Of a stretch of DNA of 64,000 nt, positions 27,616-37,253 are shown in pieces (the first letter of the stretch is position 1; every line of letters begins with the position of its first letter). A program made the position numbers and the translations under genes. This DNA is from Polaromonas sp. (GTDB taxonomy: Bacteria; Pseudomonadota; Gammaproteobacteria; Burkholderiales; Burkholderiaceae_C): NCBI GenBank assembly GCA_030654695.1, contig JAURWY010000034.1, forward strand, positions 1 to 64,000, written 5' to 3'. The notes beneath the pieces are model-generated. The model was not told where the DNA came from. It made no database searches and worked only from the letters and a program-made list of their open reading frames with translations.

Positions 27616-29241
27616 TCAAGTTGGCAGTGTGTAGTCCTTCAGCATGTCACGCAGCCGGGTTTTGAGCATCTTGCCGGTGGCACCGATCGGGATCGCATCG
27701 ACAAACACCACATCGTCGGGGATCTGCCATTTGGCAGTCTTGCCTTCGTAAAAGCTCAGCAGTTCTTCGCGAGTGACCTCGGCCCCCGATTTTTTGACCA
27801 CCGCAATGATCGGCCGCTCGTCCCATTTAGGATGCGCCACACCAATGCAAGCAGCCATGGCAACGGCCGGGTGTGCCACCGCAATGTTTTCGATGTCGAT
27901 GGAACTGATCCATTCGCCGCCGGACTTGATCACGTCCTTGCTGCGATCGGTGATTTGCATATAGCCATCGGCGTCAATGGTGGCAACGTCGCCAGTCGGG
28001 AACCACCCGTCCACTAGCGGTGACGCGCCCTCGCCTTTGTAATAGTCCCGCACGATCCACGGTCCTTTGACCAGTAAGTCGCCGTAGGTTTTGCCATCCC
28101 ATGGCAACTCAGCGCCACTGGCGGCCACAATTTTCATGTCAACGCCGAAAATCGCCCGCCCCTGCTTCAGGCGAATTTTCATTTTGTCTTCCGGCGGCAA
28201 GCCTTGGTGTTTGTTCTTTAACGTGCACAGCGTGCCCAGCGGGCTCATCTCCGTCATGCCCCAAGCGTGCAGAACTTCAACGCCGTAATCGTCGTTGAAG
28301 GCATTGATCATGGCCGGCGGGCAGGCTGAACCGCCAATCACCGTGCGCTTGAGGCTAGAAAACTGAAGACCTGCCGGCTTCATGTGGGTCAGCAACATTT
28401 GCCAAACGGTCGGCACACCGGCCGCGTAGGTCACCTGCTCTGCTTCAATCAACTCGTAAATAGACTTGCCGTCCAGCGCCGGCCCGGGAAACACCAACTT
28501 GGCACCGGTGAGCGAGGCAGCATACGGAATCCCCCAAGCGTTGACGTGGAACATCGGCACCACCGGCAACACAGCGTCTCGTGCCGACAAAGCCATGACG
28601 TCTGGCAAGGCGGCGGCGTAGGCGTGCAAAGTGGTCGAACGGTGGCTGTACAGGGCGGCTTTGGGGTGGCCGGTGGTGCCGCTGGTGTAGCACATGCTGG
28701 AGGCTGAGTTTTCGTCAAACTGCGGCCAGGTGTAGCTTGTCGGTTGCGGGGCAATCCAAGCCTCGTAGCTGATGAGTCCGGGAATGCCGCTGTCCGCCGG
28801 CAGTTTGTCGGCGTCACACAGCGCGACGAATTGGCGAATGGTTTTGCACTGGCCATGGACGGCTTGCACCAGCGGCAAAAAGCTCATGTCAAAGCACAGC
28901 ACTTGGTCTTCAGCGTGGTTGGCAATCCAAGCGATTTGATCCGGGTGCAAGCGCGGGTTGATGGTGTGCAGCACGCGGCCCGAACCGCTGACGCCGTAAT
29001 ACAGCTCGAAGTGTCGATAACCATTCCAAGCCAGCGTGGCGACACGGTCGCTGAACTGCAGCGTCATGGCGTCCAGCGCATGCGCCACCTGACGCGAGCG
29101 TTGCGCGGCATCTTTGTAAGTGTAGCGGTGAATATCACCCTCTACCCGGCGCGAGACGATTTCAACGTCGGCGTGATGGCGCTCTGCGAAATCAATCAAG
29201 TTTGAAATCAGCAGCGGTTGGTCTTGCATTAAGCCGAGCAT
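27616..29241 (-). CDS. Long-chain acyl-CoA ligase, AMP-forming
   Basis: The 541-residue ANL-family ligase has the AMP-binding P-loop CYTSGTTGHPKAALYSHRS (about 175-193), the adenine motif HAWGMTEMSPLG, the DGWFPTGDVATID hinge region and the catalytic-lysine end GATGKMLKTRLRD. It activates fatty acids with ATP and CoA at the start of beta-oxidation. ATG 29241 is used, giving MLGLMQDQPLLISNLI. It is divergent from selO and heads the leftward fad operon. Confidence 0.93.
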   Translation of the reverse strand: MLGLMQDQPLLISNLIDFAERHHADVEIVSRRVEGDIHRYTYKDAAQRSRQVAHALDAMTLQFSDRVATLAWNGYRHFELYYGVSGSGRVLHTINPRLHPDQIAWIANHAEDQVLCFDMSFLPLVQAVHGQCKTIRQFVALCDADKLPADSGIPGLISYEAWIAPQPTSYTWPQFDENSASSMCYTSGTTGHPKAALYSHRSTTLHAYAAALPDVMALSARDAVLPVVPMFHVNAWGIPYAASLTGAKLVFPGPALDGKSIYELIEAEQVTYAAGVPTVWQMLLTHMKPAGLQFSSLKRTVIGGSACPPAMINAFNDDYGVEVLHAWGMTEMSPLGTLCTLKNKHQGLPPEDKMKIRLKQGRAIFGVDMKIVAASGAELPWDGKTYGDLLVKGPWIVRDYYKGEGASPLVDGWFPTGDVATIDADGYMQITDRSKDVIKSGGEWISSIDIENIAVAHPAVAMAACIGVAHPKWDERPIIAVVKKSGAEVTREELLSFYEGKTAKWQIPDDVVFVDAIPIGATGKMLKTRLRDMLKDYTLPT

Positions 29242-29382
29242 CTGGAGTCGTCCTTCTGTCTTTTTTGCGAATGATCGCGTTCTCTCCTTGTACCACTGCG
29301 TCCGTCCGCCACTGACCCGCAGGGTGAAGCGGGAATGCCCGCGCGCTGAATGATTTTTTACCAAGTCAGGGACAATCTAGCC

Positions 29383-30864
29383 ATGACCTTGAACCTGTCT
29401 TCATCCACGCCGCTGACTTGGCAAAACCGCTTCGCCCGGCTGGGCAGCGATTTTTCAACGCCGCAACCGCTGCGCCCACTCAGCGCCCCGTACTGGGTCA
29501 GCCGCAACGCGGCGCTGGCACGCGAACTCGGCCTCGATGCGTCATGGTTGGCCTCGCAAGAGGCGCTGGAAACCTTCACCGGCAACCGCGCGTTGGCTGG
29601 CACCGAGCCGCTGGCCAGCGTTTACAGCGGCCACCAGTTTGGCCAATGGGCCGGACAACTGGGCGACGGCCGGGCCACGCTGCTGGGTGATTTGCAAACG
29701 CCGAATGGCGGCTTTGAGTTGCAGCTCAAGGGCGCGGGTCTGACGCCCTACTCCCGCGGTGGCGATGGCCGTGCCGTGCTGCGCAGCTCTATCCGCGAAT
29801 ACCTTTGCTCAGAAGCCATGCACGGCTTGGGCATTCCGACCACCCGCGCACTCTGCATCACCGGCTCTGACGACCGCGTGCGCCGCGAAGAAGTTGAAAC
29901 GGCGGCGGTGGTTACCCGCAGTTCACCAAGCTTCATTCGCTTCGGGCATTTCGAACATTTCAGCCACGCCAACCAACACGCTGAACTCAAGACGCTGGCC
30001 GACTTTGTCATCCAGCACCATTACCCCGCTTGCCGCGATGCCGCCCAGCCCTATGCCGCGCTGCTGCAAGCCGTCAGCGAGCGCACGGCAGAGCTGATGG
30101 CTGCGTGGCAAGCGGTGGGCTTTTGCCATGGCGTGATGAACACCGACAACATGAGCATCCTCGGGCTGACGATCGACTACGGCCCGTTCCAGTTTTTAGA
30201 CACCTTTGACCCCGGCCATATTTGCAACCATTCGGACAACCAAGGACGCTACGCTTACAACAAGCAACCAAACATCGCCTACTGGAATCTCTTTTGTCTG
30301 GGTCAGGCGCTGCTGCCTTTGATTGAGAACCAAGAGCACGCCTTGGCGGCGCTGGAGTCGTACAAAACCGTCTTCCCCAAAGCCTTGGAAAACCACATGC
30401 GCGCCAAGCTCGGCTTCAGCGACGATGCCGCTCAACACGACGACAAAGCCTTGATTGAAAGCACGTTGAAGTTGCTGGCGGCCCATCAGATTGACCACAC
30501 CATTTTTTGGCGTCGGCTGTGTAGTTTCGCAAGGCCAGCAGGCCGCGAGTCCGTGCGTGACCTCTTTCTGGATCGCCCGGCTTTTGAGGCTTGGGCGACA
30601 AGCTACGCGGCTCGCCTTGCGCAGCAAGACCCGCACGCCAGCCAGGCACTGATGTACCGCAGCAACCCCAAGTACGTTTTACGCAACCACCTTGGCGAGC
30701 AGGCCATTCGCGCCGCTGGCGTTCACGACTATTCAGAAGTTGAAAAACTATTGCAGGTGCTGCAATCGCCGTTTGACGAGCATGAAGACATCGCAGGCCA
30801 CCAAGCCTTGGCCGACTTTCCACCCGACTGGGCGGCTGGTATTGAGATCAGCTGCAGTTCATAA
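29383..30864 (+). CDS. selO: Protein adenylyltransferase SelO
   Basis: The 493-residue YdiU/SelO pseudokinase has [21 protein letters not shown]-type nucleotide-binding sequence (about 115-135), [21 protein letters not shown] in the catalytic loop (about 245-265) and a C-terminal SCSS, where the selenocysteine of animal homologues is a cysteine. SelO transfers AMP to protein hydroxyls in redox control. ATG 29383 is used because the family starts shortly before the [11 protein letters not shown] segment. It is upstream of msrB, another redox enzyme. Confidence 0.94.
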   Translation: MTLNLSSSTPLTWQNRFARLGSDFSTPQPLRPLSAPYWVSRNAALARELGLDASWLASQEALETFTGNRALAGTEPLASVYSGHQFGQWAGQLGDGRATLLGDLQTPNGGFELQLKGAGLTPYSRGGDGRAVLRSSIREYLCSEAMHGLGIPTTRALCITGSDDRVRREEVETAAVVTRSSPSFIRFGHFEHFSHANQHAELKTLADFVIQHHYPACRDAAQPYAALLQAVSERTAELMAAWQAVGFCHGVMNTDNMSILGLTIDYGPFQFLDTFDPGHICNHSDNQGRYAYNKQPNIAYWNLFCLGQALLPLIENQEHALAALESYKTVFPKALENHMRAKLGFSDDAAQHDDKALIESTLKLLAAHQIDHTIFWRRLCSFARPAGRESVRDLFLDRPAFEAWATSYAARLAQQDPHASQALMYRSNPKYVLRNHLGEQAIRAAGVHDYSEVEKLLQVLQSPFDEHEDIAGHQALADFPPDWAAGIEISCSS

Positions 30865-30887
30865 ATGACGTTCACAGAGGAATCCGC

Positions 30888-31298
30888 ATGACCTACAAAA
30901 TTGAAAAAACCGAAGCCGAATGGAAAGCCCTGCTGGCCGAAAAAGGCGCTGAACCCAGCGCCTTTGACATCACCCGACATGAATCCACCGAGCGCGCTTT
31001 CACCGGCAAATACGAAGGCAACAAGGCCGCTGGTATCTACGCTTGCATTTGCTGCGGCAAGCCTTTGTTTGACGCTGCCACCAAATACGAGTCTGGCTCC
31101 GGCTGGCCCAGCTACTTTGCGCCGCTGGCCAACGATGCTGTTGAAACCAAAGTCGACCGCTCGCTGTTTGGCCAGCGGGTTGAAGCGCACTGCCCTGATT
31201 GCGGCGCCCACCTCGGCCACGTGTTCGAAGACGGTCCGGCACCCACCGGCCTGCGTTACTGCATGAACTCTGCTTCGCTGGATTTCAAACCTGAATAA
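30888..31298 (+). CDS. msrB: Peptide-methionine (R)-S-oxide reductase
   Basis: The 136-residue MsrB domain has both zinc CxxC pairs (CICCGKPLF and [12 protein letters not shown]), the GSGWPSYF substrate loop and the catalytic cysteine in RYCMNSASL. It repairs oxidised methionine with thioredoxin. No signal peptide, so it is cytoplasmic. A good Shine-Dalgarno (AGAGGA) precedes ATG 30888; it lies 23 bp after selO. Confidence 0.97.
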   Translation: MTYKIEKTEAEWKALLAEKGAEPSAFDITRHESTERAFTGKYEGNKAAGIYACICCGKPLFDAATKYESGSGWPSYFAPLANDAVETKVDRSLFGQRVEAHCPDCGAHLGHVFEDGPAPTGLRYCMNSASLDFKPE

Positions 31299-31342
31299 GC
31301 ATTCAATGCAGAGCCCTGCGCTCGTCACGCCATAATCACACC

Positions 31343-31969
31343 ATGAAAATTTTGTTCGACTTTTTGCCGATTGCACTGTTCTTCGGCATGTTCAAGTACG
31401 CCGAGGGCAACCGTGACTGGGCCGCCGGCATGGCAACTGACTGGCTCGGCTTCATGGTCGCCGGTGGCATGGTCGGGCCTGCCGAGGCACCGGTGCTGCT
31501 GGCCACGGTGGTGGTCATTGTGGCCACCATGGCGCAGATCCTCTGGCTCAAAGTAGCCGGCAAAAAAATTGACACCATGCTCTGGGTCAGTTTGGGTCTG
31601 GTGACCTTGCTGGGCGGCGCGACGATTTACTTCCACAGCGAAAGCTTCATCAAATGGAAGCCAACCGTGCTGTATTGGGTCATGGGCGGGGCCTTGCTGA
31701 TCGGCCAGCTGGTCTTTAAAAAGAACGGCATCAAAAGCCTGATGGGCGCACAAATGAGCCTGCCCGATGCCATTTGGCAGCGTGTCAATCTCAGCTGGGT
31801 CGGCTTTTTCGCACTGATGGGCGTGCTCAACCTGTGGGTGGCTTTCAATTTTTCCACCAGTGCCTGGGTTAACTTCAAGCTGTTCGGGGGCATTGGTCTG
31901 ATGTTTGCCTTTGTGGCGGTGCAGGCGGTGTACTTGAACAAATACATCAAACCGGACTCAAGCTCATGA
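31343..31969 (+). CDS. yciB: Inner membrane-spanning protein YciB / septation protein A
   Basis: The 208-residue polytopic protein starts MKILFDFLPIALFFGMFKYAEG, the standard YciB N-terminus, and has about five membrane helices with the conserved WLKVAGKKID and LMGAQMSLPDAIWQRVNLSW segments. It affects envelope synthesis and septation by an incompletely known route. It overlaps bolA by 4 bp, the usual Burkholderiales pairing. Confidence 0.95.
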   Translation: MKILFDFLPIALFFGMFKYAEGNRDWAAGMATDWLGFMVAGGMVGPAEAPVLLATVVVIVATMAQILWLKVAGKKIDTMLWVSLGLVTLLGGATIYFHSESFIKWKPTVLYWVMGGALLIGQLVFKKNGIKSLMGAQMSLPDAIWQRVNLSWVGFFALMGVLNLWVAFNFSTSAWVNFKLFGGIGLMFAFVAVQAVYLNKYIKPDSSS

Positions 31970-32250
31970 ATGCCAGCCCGTTACTGCCTACCGTCGCCGC
32001 TATTGAAGCTCAGCTGCGGGCTGATTTGCAGCCGTCCGAGTTGCACGTTATCGACGAAAGCGCCGACCATGCAGGCCACACTGGCGCCAATGCTGAGGGC
32101 TACGGCACGCATTTCCGTGTGCGCATTGCCAGTGGCCTTTTTGCGGGCAAGAACCGAGTCACCCGGCACCGGCTTGTGTATGATTCGATGCAAAATTTCA
32201 TAGACCAAGGACTACACGCTCTGGCCATAGAGATCATCGACGAAACTTAA
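31966..32250 (+). CDS. bolA: BolA-family protein
   Basis: The 94-residue protein has the BolA fold: the ELHVIDESADHAGHTGAN loop with a conserved histidine, THFRVRIASGLFAGKNRVTRHRLVYD and a C-terminal helix ending HALAIEIIDE. BolA proteins cooperate with monothiol glutaredoxins in iron-sulfur trafficking and affect morphology under stress. The start overlaps the yciB stop (ATGA). Confidence 0.93.
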   Translation: MNASPLLPTVAAIEAQLRADLQPSELHVIDESADHAGHTGANAEGYGTHFRVRIASGLFAGKNRVTRHRLVYDSMQNFIDQGLHALAIEIIDET

Positions 32251-32260
32251 TACCTGAAAG

Positions 32261-32283
32261 CAAACTTGCGTTTTTCAAGTTTG
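32261..32283. other. Hairpin downstream of bolA
   Basis: CAAACTTG and CAAGTTTG form a perfect 8 bp stem with a 7-base T-rich loop 11 bp after the bolA stop. No T tract follows the stem, so it is not a standard intrinsic terminator. It may protect the transcript end or simply be chance. Confidence 0.4.
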
Positions 32284-32361
32284 TCACTATCTGGTCTTCA
32301 GTCTTTCTAGCTTCATTTCCTTTTTCTCTCACATCATCTTTCACGATCGCAAGGATTCCGC

Positions 32362-33147
32362 ATGAAAAAAAATCTTCTCCTGGCTACCACCTTCACCTGC
32401 TTAATGACGCTGGGCGCCACGGCGGCAATGGCGCAAAACATTGCGATCGTTAACGGTAAAGCGGTGCCAAAGGCGCGTCTCGATTCTTTGGCTCAGCAAA
32501 TTGAAAGCAGCGGCCGTCCGATCACGCCCGAGATGCAGGGCCAATTGCGTGAAGAAGTGATTGCCCGCGAAGTCTTTATGCAAGAAGCTGACAAGCTAGG
32601 CTTATCGGCCACCGAAGACTTCAAGGTTCAGATGGAACTGGCTCGCCAGACCATTTTGATTCGTCAACTGTTCGCTGACTTCCAAAAGAAAAACCCGATC
32701 ACCGACGCTGACCTGAAAGCCGAATACGATAAATTTGCAGCAGCCAACGGCGGCAAAGAATACAAGGCTCGCCACATTTTGGTCGAAAAAGAAACTGATG
32801 CTAAGTCCATCATCGCAAGCCTGAAAAAAGGCGGGAAATTTGAAGACATCGCGAAGAAACAGTCCAAAGACACCGGCTCCGGTGCCAACGGTGGTGATCT
32901 TGATTGGGCCAACCCCAGCAGCTACGTGCCTGAGTTCAGCGCAGCTCTGCTCAAGCTGAACAAAGGTCAATTGACCCAGGAACCCATCAAGACCCAGTTT
33001 GGTTTCCACGTCATCCGCGTTGATGATGTGCGTGACGTGAAGCTGCCAGCCTTCGAAGAAGTCAAGCCGCAAATTTCTCAGCAGATGCAGCAAGAAAAAC
33101 TTGGTGCTTTCCAGCAAAACCTGCGCGCTAAAGCCAAAGTCGAGTGA
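32362..33147 (+). CDS. Periplasmic parvulin-type peptidyl-prolyl isomerase
   Basis: The 261-residue protein has a signal peptide (MKKNLLLATTFTCLMTLGATAAMAQ, cleaved near 25, starting at ATG 32362), an N-terminal SurA-like chaperone helix region, and a PpiC/parvulin domain (about 133-228) with YKARHILVEKE and GDLDWANPSSYVPEFSAAL and FGFHVIRVDD. It should assist folding of envelope proteins. A bidirectional terminator follows it. The order msrB-yciB-bolA-ppi is typical of Comamonadaceae. Confidence 0.94.
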   Translation: MKKNLLLATTFTCLMTLGATAAMAQNIAIVNGKAVPKARLDSLAQQIESSGRPITPEMQGQLREEVIAREVFMQEADKLGLSATEDFKVQMELARQTILIRQLFADFQKKNPITDADLKAEYDKFAAANGGKEYKARHILVEKETDAKSIIASLKKGGKFEDIAKKQSKDTGSGANGGDLDWANPSSYVPEFSAALLKLNKGQLTQEPIKTQFGFHVIRVDDVRDVKLPAFEEVKPQISQQMQQEKLGAFQQNLRAKAKVE

Positions 33148-33223
33148 GTCGCTTGATTTAGACACCGCAAAACACCGCGTTCGGTCAAGTCCGAGCCGGT
33201 GGCGTTCACCGCAGCGTCGACAT

Positions 33224-33251
33224 AAAAAAACGGGCCAAGGCCCGTTTTTTT
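33224..33251. terminator. Bidirectional intrinsic terminator
   Basis: CGGGCC-AA-GGCCCG forms a GC stem flanked by seven A on the left and seven T on the right, so it can end transcription from both the isomerase gene (plus) and the small exported protein gene (minus). It is the cleanest terminator in the window. Confidence 0.93.
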
Positions 33252-33264
33252 ATGGTTCAAACGA

Positions 33265-33459
33265 TTATTTTTTAGCGTCTGGCTTTTTCTCTTCCATCTT
33301 CATACAGGCAGCTTTGGTTTTGTCGTCCATTTTGGCTGGATCCATCTTGCAATCCGCCTTGGGCGTATCCTTCATCGCACCGCCATGGGATGCTGCCAAC
33401 GCACTAAACGAAACACTGGCAAATGAAGCCACCACCAAGATCGATAGAAATTTATTCAT
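33265..33459 (-). CDS. Small exported Lys/Met/Asp-rich protein
   Basis: The 64-residue protein has a signal peptide (MNKFLSILVVASFASVSFSALAA, cleaved near 23) and a short mature part of about 40 residues rich in Lys, Met, Asp and with two cysteines (ADCKMDPAKMDDKTKAACMK). Similar tiny periplasmic proteins are common in Comamonadaceae, without known function. Met/Cys/Asp richness could allow metal binding. ATG 33459 is chosen as the signal start. It ends just before the shared terminator. Confidence 0.72.
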   Translation of the reverse strand: MNKFLSILVVASFASVSFSALAASHGGAMKDTPKADCKMDPAKMDDKTKAACMKMEEKKPDAKK

Positions 33460-33545
33460 GTTTAAACTCGCAGAGTTAAAGTTAGCAGAAGTGTTCAATA
33501 TGGAACACCACTGATTACTTTACTTGAAATCGGAAGCCCCGTCTT

Positions 33546-34748
33546 TTGTTACAAACGTCATACTGCCGCTTGGTCCGTTTTTGTATTTTTACGATAGTCG
33601 GTCTTAGCCCGTTAATCGTGCTACCGCAGCCGCGTGTGCCGACCGATGCCGCAGAAGTTCTCGAGCGATTGCCGATGCGACCGACCGATACATCGGCCCG
33701 GACCTTGGCGGTTTTGCGTGCGGATGTCCTGTTGGCAGCCAAAGATACCCCTGCAAATCCATCGGCCGCGACACGTTTGGCAGAACACTACTTTGACTTA
33801 GCGATGGCCTTGGGCGATCCACGCTACGTAGGCTACGCTGATACCGTCCTCAAACCTTTTGGCCAAGCCCCATCAGCAGGCTTGCTGGGTGTGCGTGGTC
33901 AGCTGCAGCAATACCGGCACCATTTTCAAGCGGCCTTGGACGACTTTGATGCAGCGCTCAAGATTGACCCGCAATTTGCATCAGCCCACGCCTGGCGAGG
34001 CGCCATATTTTTAGTCCAAGCGAAATACCCTGAGGCTCAAAATGAATGCGCCGCACTGCGGAATCTGGGTCGCGCTACGCTCTATGGAGGCTGCCAAGGT
34101 TTGGCCCTGGCCTACGGCGGTCAAATGGGGGCTGCTTTGACCCTGCTCAAAAATACCCTGAACGCGACCCAAGTTAAGAGCAACCGGCTCTGGCTGTTGA
34201 CACGCTTGGCCGAAGTCGCGGCATGGCGCGGCCAGACGCAACAAGCTGAAAAATACTACCGAGAAGCCTTGGCCCTGAACCTAGACGACGGCTATCTGCT
34301 GGCCGCCTGGGCTGATTTTTTGCTCGATCAACAACGACCCGCCGAGGTGGTGACCTGGCTGAGCAAGTGGGTGGCGTCAGACGGCTTGCTGCTGCGTCTC
34401 GCCATCGCCGAAAGCCAGCTGTCACTGCCAACGGCCGCCGCCCATGTGCAAGCACTGGCCGACCGCTTTGCCGCCGCCAAACTTCGCGGCGACACCACTC
34501 ACTTGGCAGAGGAAGCGCGCTTTCAGCTGCAACTGCGCGGCAATGCCGCCGTGGCCACACGCCTGGCCGCCAGCAACTACGCGGTACAACGCGAGCCGCG
34601 TGACGCGCGCGTGCTGCTAGAAGCAGCCTTGGCCGCAGGCGACAGTGCGGCGGCACAACCGGCACGCGACTGGCTCAAATCCAGCCGCTTCGAGGCCGCC
34701 ACTTGGCGTCAGCTCGGCCAAGCCACTGCGGAGTTGCCACCGCGATGA
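33546..34748 (+). CDS. Exported TPR-repeat protein
   Basis: The product is up to 400 residues, with a hydrophobic N-terminal segment acting as a signal (FCIFTIVGLSPLIVLPQP) and several tetratricopeptide-like helical pairs (for example the segments around FQAALDDFDAALKIDPQFASAH and QAEKYYREALALN). The start is a TTG, either at 33546 or at 33570; no strong ribosome site distinguishes them. Its last codons overlap the HupE-like gene by 4 bp, implying that the two work together. TPRs bind partner proteins; the partner is unknown. Confidence 0.8.
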   Translation: MLQTSYCRLVRFCIFTIVGLSPLIVLPQPRVPTDAAEVLERLPMRPTDTSARTLAVLRADVLLAAKDTPANPSAATRLAEHYFDLAMALGDPRYVGYADTVLKPFGQAPSAGLLGVRGQLQQYRHHFQAALDDFDAALKIDPQFASAHAWRGAIFLVQAKYPEAQNECAALRNLGRATLYGGCQGLALAYGGQMGAALTLLKNTLNATQVKSNRLWLLTRLAEVAAWRGQTQQAEKYYREALALNLDDGYLLAAWADFLLDQQRPAEVVTWLSKWVASDGLLLRLAIAESQLSLPTAAAHVQALADRFAAAKLRGDTTHLAEEARFQLQLRGNAAVATRLAASNYAVQREPRDARVLLEAALAAGDSAAAQPARDWLKSSRFEAATWRQLGQATAELPPR

Positions 34749-35872
34749 AAAAACTTCAGCAGATTATTCTTGTCTTGCTGGCGCTGTGCGCCCTGCCCGC
34801 CCTTGCCCACAAAGCCAGCGACAGCTACCTGCAGCTCAAGGTCAACGGTGCGGAGGTGTCCGGCCAATGGGACATTGCCCTGCGCGACATTGACTTCGCG
34901 ATCGGTCTGGACGCCAACGGCGACGGCAACATCACTTGGGGCGAGGTCAGCGCCAAGCATGCAGACATCGGTGCTTGGGCGCTGGGCCGACTCAGTCTGC
35001 AGCGCGGTGGCAGTTGCAGCTTGCAGGTCAGCGAGCACTTGATCGACACACACACCGACGGTGCTTATGCGGTGCTTCGACTGGACGGAACCTGTCCTGA
35101 AGCCAGCGAGGCATTGAGGCTGCACTACCGGCTGCTGTTCGAGCAAGACGACTTGCACCGCGGCTTGTTGAAGCTCAACCTGGATAGCGTGACGCACGCG
35201 GCGGTGCTGTCGCCCGACCAACCCGAGATCACCTACCAGTCTGGTGAAACCTCTCGGCTGAAACAGTTTGGGCAGTATGTGGTTGAAGGCGTCTGGCACA
35301 TCTGGATTGGCTTTGATCACATCTTGTTCTTGCTGGCTTTGCTGCTGCCCGCGGTGCTGGTGTACCAAGCCCATCGCTGGCAAGGCGCTGCCACCTTTGG
35401 CGTGGCCTTGCGGCAAGTGGTGGCGGTGGTCACCGCCTTCACATTAGCCCATTCGATCACGCTGACGCTGGCGTCGCTGGAGCTCGTCTCGCTGCCATCG
35501 CGCTGGGTCGAGTCGGCCATTGCCGCCTCGGTGGTGCTGGCGGCTGCGAACAATCTGTGGCCGCTGGTGGAGCGTCGGCACTGGCGGGTGGCTTTCGTCT
35601 TCGGGCTGATTCACGGTTTCGGCTTCGCCAGCGTGCTGACCGAATTAGGCTTGCCCAAAGACGCGCTGGTCTTGTCTTTGCTGGGCTTTAACCTGGGCGT
35701 TGAAATAGGTCAGCTGGCGATTGTGGCGGCATTTCTGCCGGCCGCTTACTGGCTGAGGAACACCGGCTTTTACCGCAGAGGCATCTTCAAAAGTGGCTCC
35801 ATCATCACGGCTGTGGTGGCCTTGTTTTGGTTTGTCGAGCGAGCCTTCAATTGGCGCTTGATCAGTTTTTGA
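34745..35872 (+). CDS. HupE/UreJ-family membrane protein with exported N-domain
   Basis: The 375-residue protein has a signal peptide (MKKLQQIILVLLALCALPALA), a periplasmic domain of about 170 residues and a C-terminal six- to seven-helix HupE/UreJ_2 domain with WHIWIGFDHILFLLALLLP and the HSITLTLA and GLIHGFGFASVL motifs, whose histidines and aspartate suggest a metal permease. The N-domain carries DANGDGNITWGE, a near-canonical EF-hand calcium loop. HupE-type proteins move nickel or cobalt, but the substrate here is undetermined. ATG 34745 overlaps the TPR stop. Confidence 0.88.
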   Translation: MKKLQQIILVLLALCALPALAHKASDSYLQLKVNGAEVSGQWDIALRDIDFAIGLDANGDGNITWGEVSAKHADIGAWALGRLSLQRGGSCSLQVSEHLIDTHTDGAYAVLRLDGTCPEASEALRLHYRLLFEQDDLHRGLLKLNLDSVTHAAVLSPDQPEITYQSGETSRLKQFGQYVVEGVWHIWIGFDHILFLLALLLPAVLVYQAHRWQGAATFGVALRQVVAVVTAFTLAHSITLTLASLELVSLPSRWVESAIAASVVLAAANNLWPLVERRHWRVAFVFGLIHGFGFASVLTELGLPKDALVLSLLGFNLGVEIGQLAIVAAFLPAAYWLRNTGFYRRGIFKSGSIITAVVALFWFVERAFNWRLISF

Positions 35873-35977
35873 CCCGGCGCCAGCGCTGCCCCGCTAAGAT
35901 AGCCGCCCATGAGCTGCAACCAAGTCCGATTCAATGAGAAGACCGCTCGCCCGGCGCCGATTGGGTCTGGCGGCTGC

Positions 35978-36211
35978 CTAAAAATAACACCAAAAGCCGC
36001 TGCAATAGCCGGTGACGGCCTGAATCAACAGGTCGACCAAGGTGCCCAACAGCAACACGGGCAAAGCCAAATACAGCACCACCCAGCACGCCGCCAGCCA
36101 AGTCAGGCGCGGCTCTTGAATCCGCAGGCCCATCACGCGCTCGACTCTTGGGCGTCTAGAAAGCCGTTGAAAAATGCGTTGAAAGATGTTTTGACGCGGC
36201 GGAGTTGTCAT
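35978..36211 (-). CDS. Small membrane protein of unknown function
   Basis: The 77-residue product has a very basic first 30 residues and one long or two short hydrophobic helices (TWLAACWVVLYLALPVLLLG onward). No family is recognised. It is divergent from the FemAB-like gene, with the two starts only 35 bp apart. The membrane pattern and positive-inside arrangement favour a real gene. Confidence 0.6.
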   Translation of the reverse strand: MTTPPRQNIFQRIFQRLSRRPRVERVMGLRIQEPRLTWLAACWVVLYLALPVLLLGTLVDLLIQAVTGYCSGFWCYF

Positions 36212-36246
36212 GGTGCTTGGATTCTAGTGACCTGCAGGCTCTTGCC

Positions 36247-37167
36247 ATGAAAGTGCTCTGGGACGGTCACGACATGGCCGCATGGGATAGCGCGCACGCG
36301 CTTGCCGCGGCACCCTTGCAGCAAGACTGGGCTTACGGTTCCAGCATGCAAATGATCGGCGTGCCGGTGTTGCGGGCTCGGGTTGAGGTGGATGGCGTTC
36401 CGGTGGCGCTGGCGCAGTTCATCGTGCGGCGTTGGGGCACGCTGCTCAGCGTCGGCTTGTGTTCGCGCGGCCCGATATGGCTGGTAGCCATGACGGCCCA
36501 AGACAAAGCGCGAATCTATGCCGAGATGCGCCGCTCGGTGCCCTTGACCGGCTTGCGCTGGCTGCTCATCACGCCCGAAGAAGTGCGCAGCGACAGCTTG
36601 GGACTCTCTAAATGGCGGCGCGTCATGACCGGCTATGCCACGGTGTTGCTGGACATCAGTCAAAGCCGCGATGTGCTGCGCGCAGCCTTGGATGCCAAGT
36701 GGCGCAACCGCTTAGTGGCGGCGGAATCCTCGGCGCTGGCCGTGCACCGCGTGGGCAGCAACCCGGGCCAATACCGCTGGTTGCTCGACCATGAAGAAAC
36801 CCAGCGCGAACAGCGCGGCTTTGCCGGTTTGCCGCGGCCCTTTTATGACATCTACATTCAGTCGCGCCAGCAACCGGCCCAAACCCTGTTGACCCTGCGC
36901 GCAGACCTCGGCCGTGAGCGCGTTGCCGGCATGATGTTTTTGATTCACGGCGAAGCCGCGACCTACCAAGTGGGCTGGTCTAACGAGCAAGGTCGCCAAC
37001 TCAATGCGCACAATCTTTTACTCTGGAACGCTATCGAGGCTTTGCAGCAACGCGGTGTTCGGTGTTTAGATCTTGGCGGCGTGAACACTGCGCGGAGTGC
37101 TGGGATTGCCCGTTTCAAAATCGGCACGGGTGGCGACGTGCGCATCCTCGCCGGAACGTATTTTTAA
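36247..37167 (+). CDS. FemAB-like GNAT-fold transferase
   Basis: The 306-residue protein has two GNAT-like halves as in the FemX/FemA peptidoglycan bridge family, with the C-terminal signature LDLGGVNTARSAGIARFKIGTGG and the GYATVLLDISQS and KWRNRLVAAE segments near the middle. Gram-negative members may attach amino acids to lipids or peptides; the acceptor is unknown. ATG 36247 is used; the frame upstream lies in the divergent leader. Confidence 0.8.
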   Translation: MKVLWDGHDMAAWDSAHALAAAPLQQDWAYGSSMQMIGVPVLRARVEVDGVPVALAQFIVRRWGTLLSVGLCSRGPIWLVAMTAQDKARIYAEMRRSVPLTGLRWLLITPEEVRSDSLGLSKWRRVMTGYATVLLDISQSRDVLRAALDAKWRNRLVAAESSALAVHRVGSNPGQYRWLLDHEETQREQRGFAGLPRPFYDIYIQSRQQPAQTLLTLRADLGRERVAGMMFLIHGEAATYQVGWSNEQGRQLNAHNLLLWNAIEALQQRGVRCLDLGGVNTARSAGIARFKIGTGGDVRILAGTYF

Positions 37168-37253
37168 ATGCGCCAGCTTTGGGCATGGACTGGGCCTGTT
37201 AATTGCATATGTCGGACTGGCCTTGGTTTTATTATTTTGATAGAAAGCAACCC

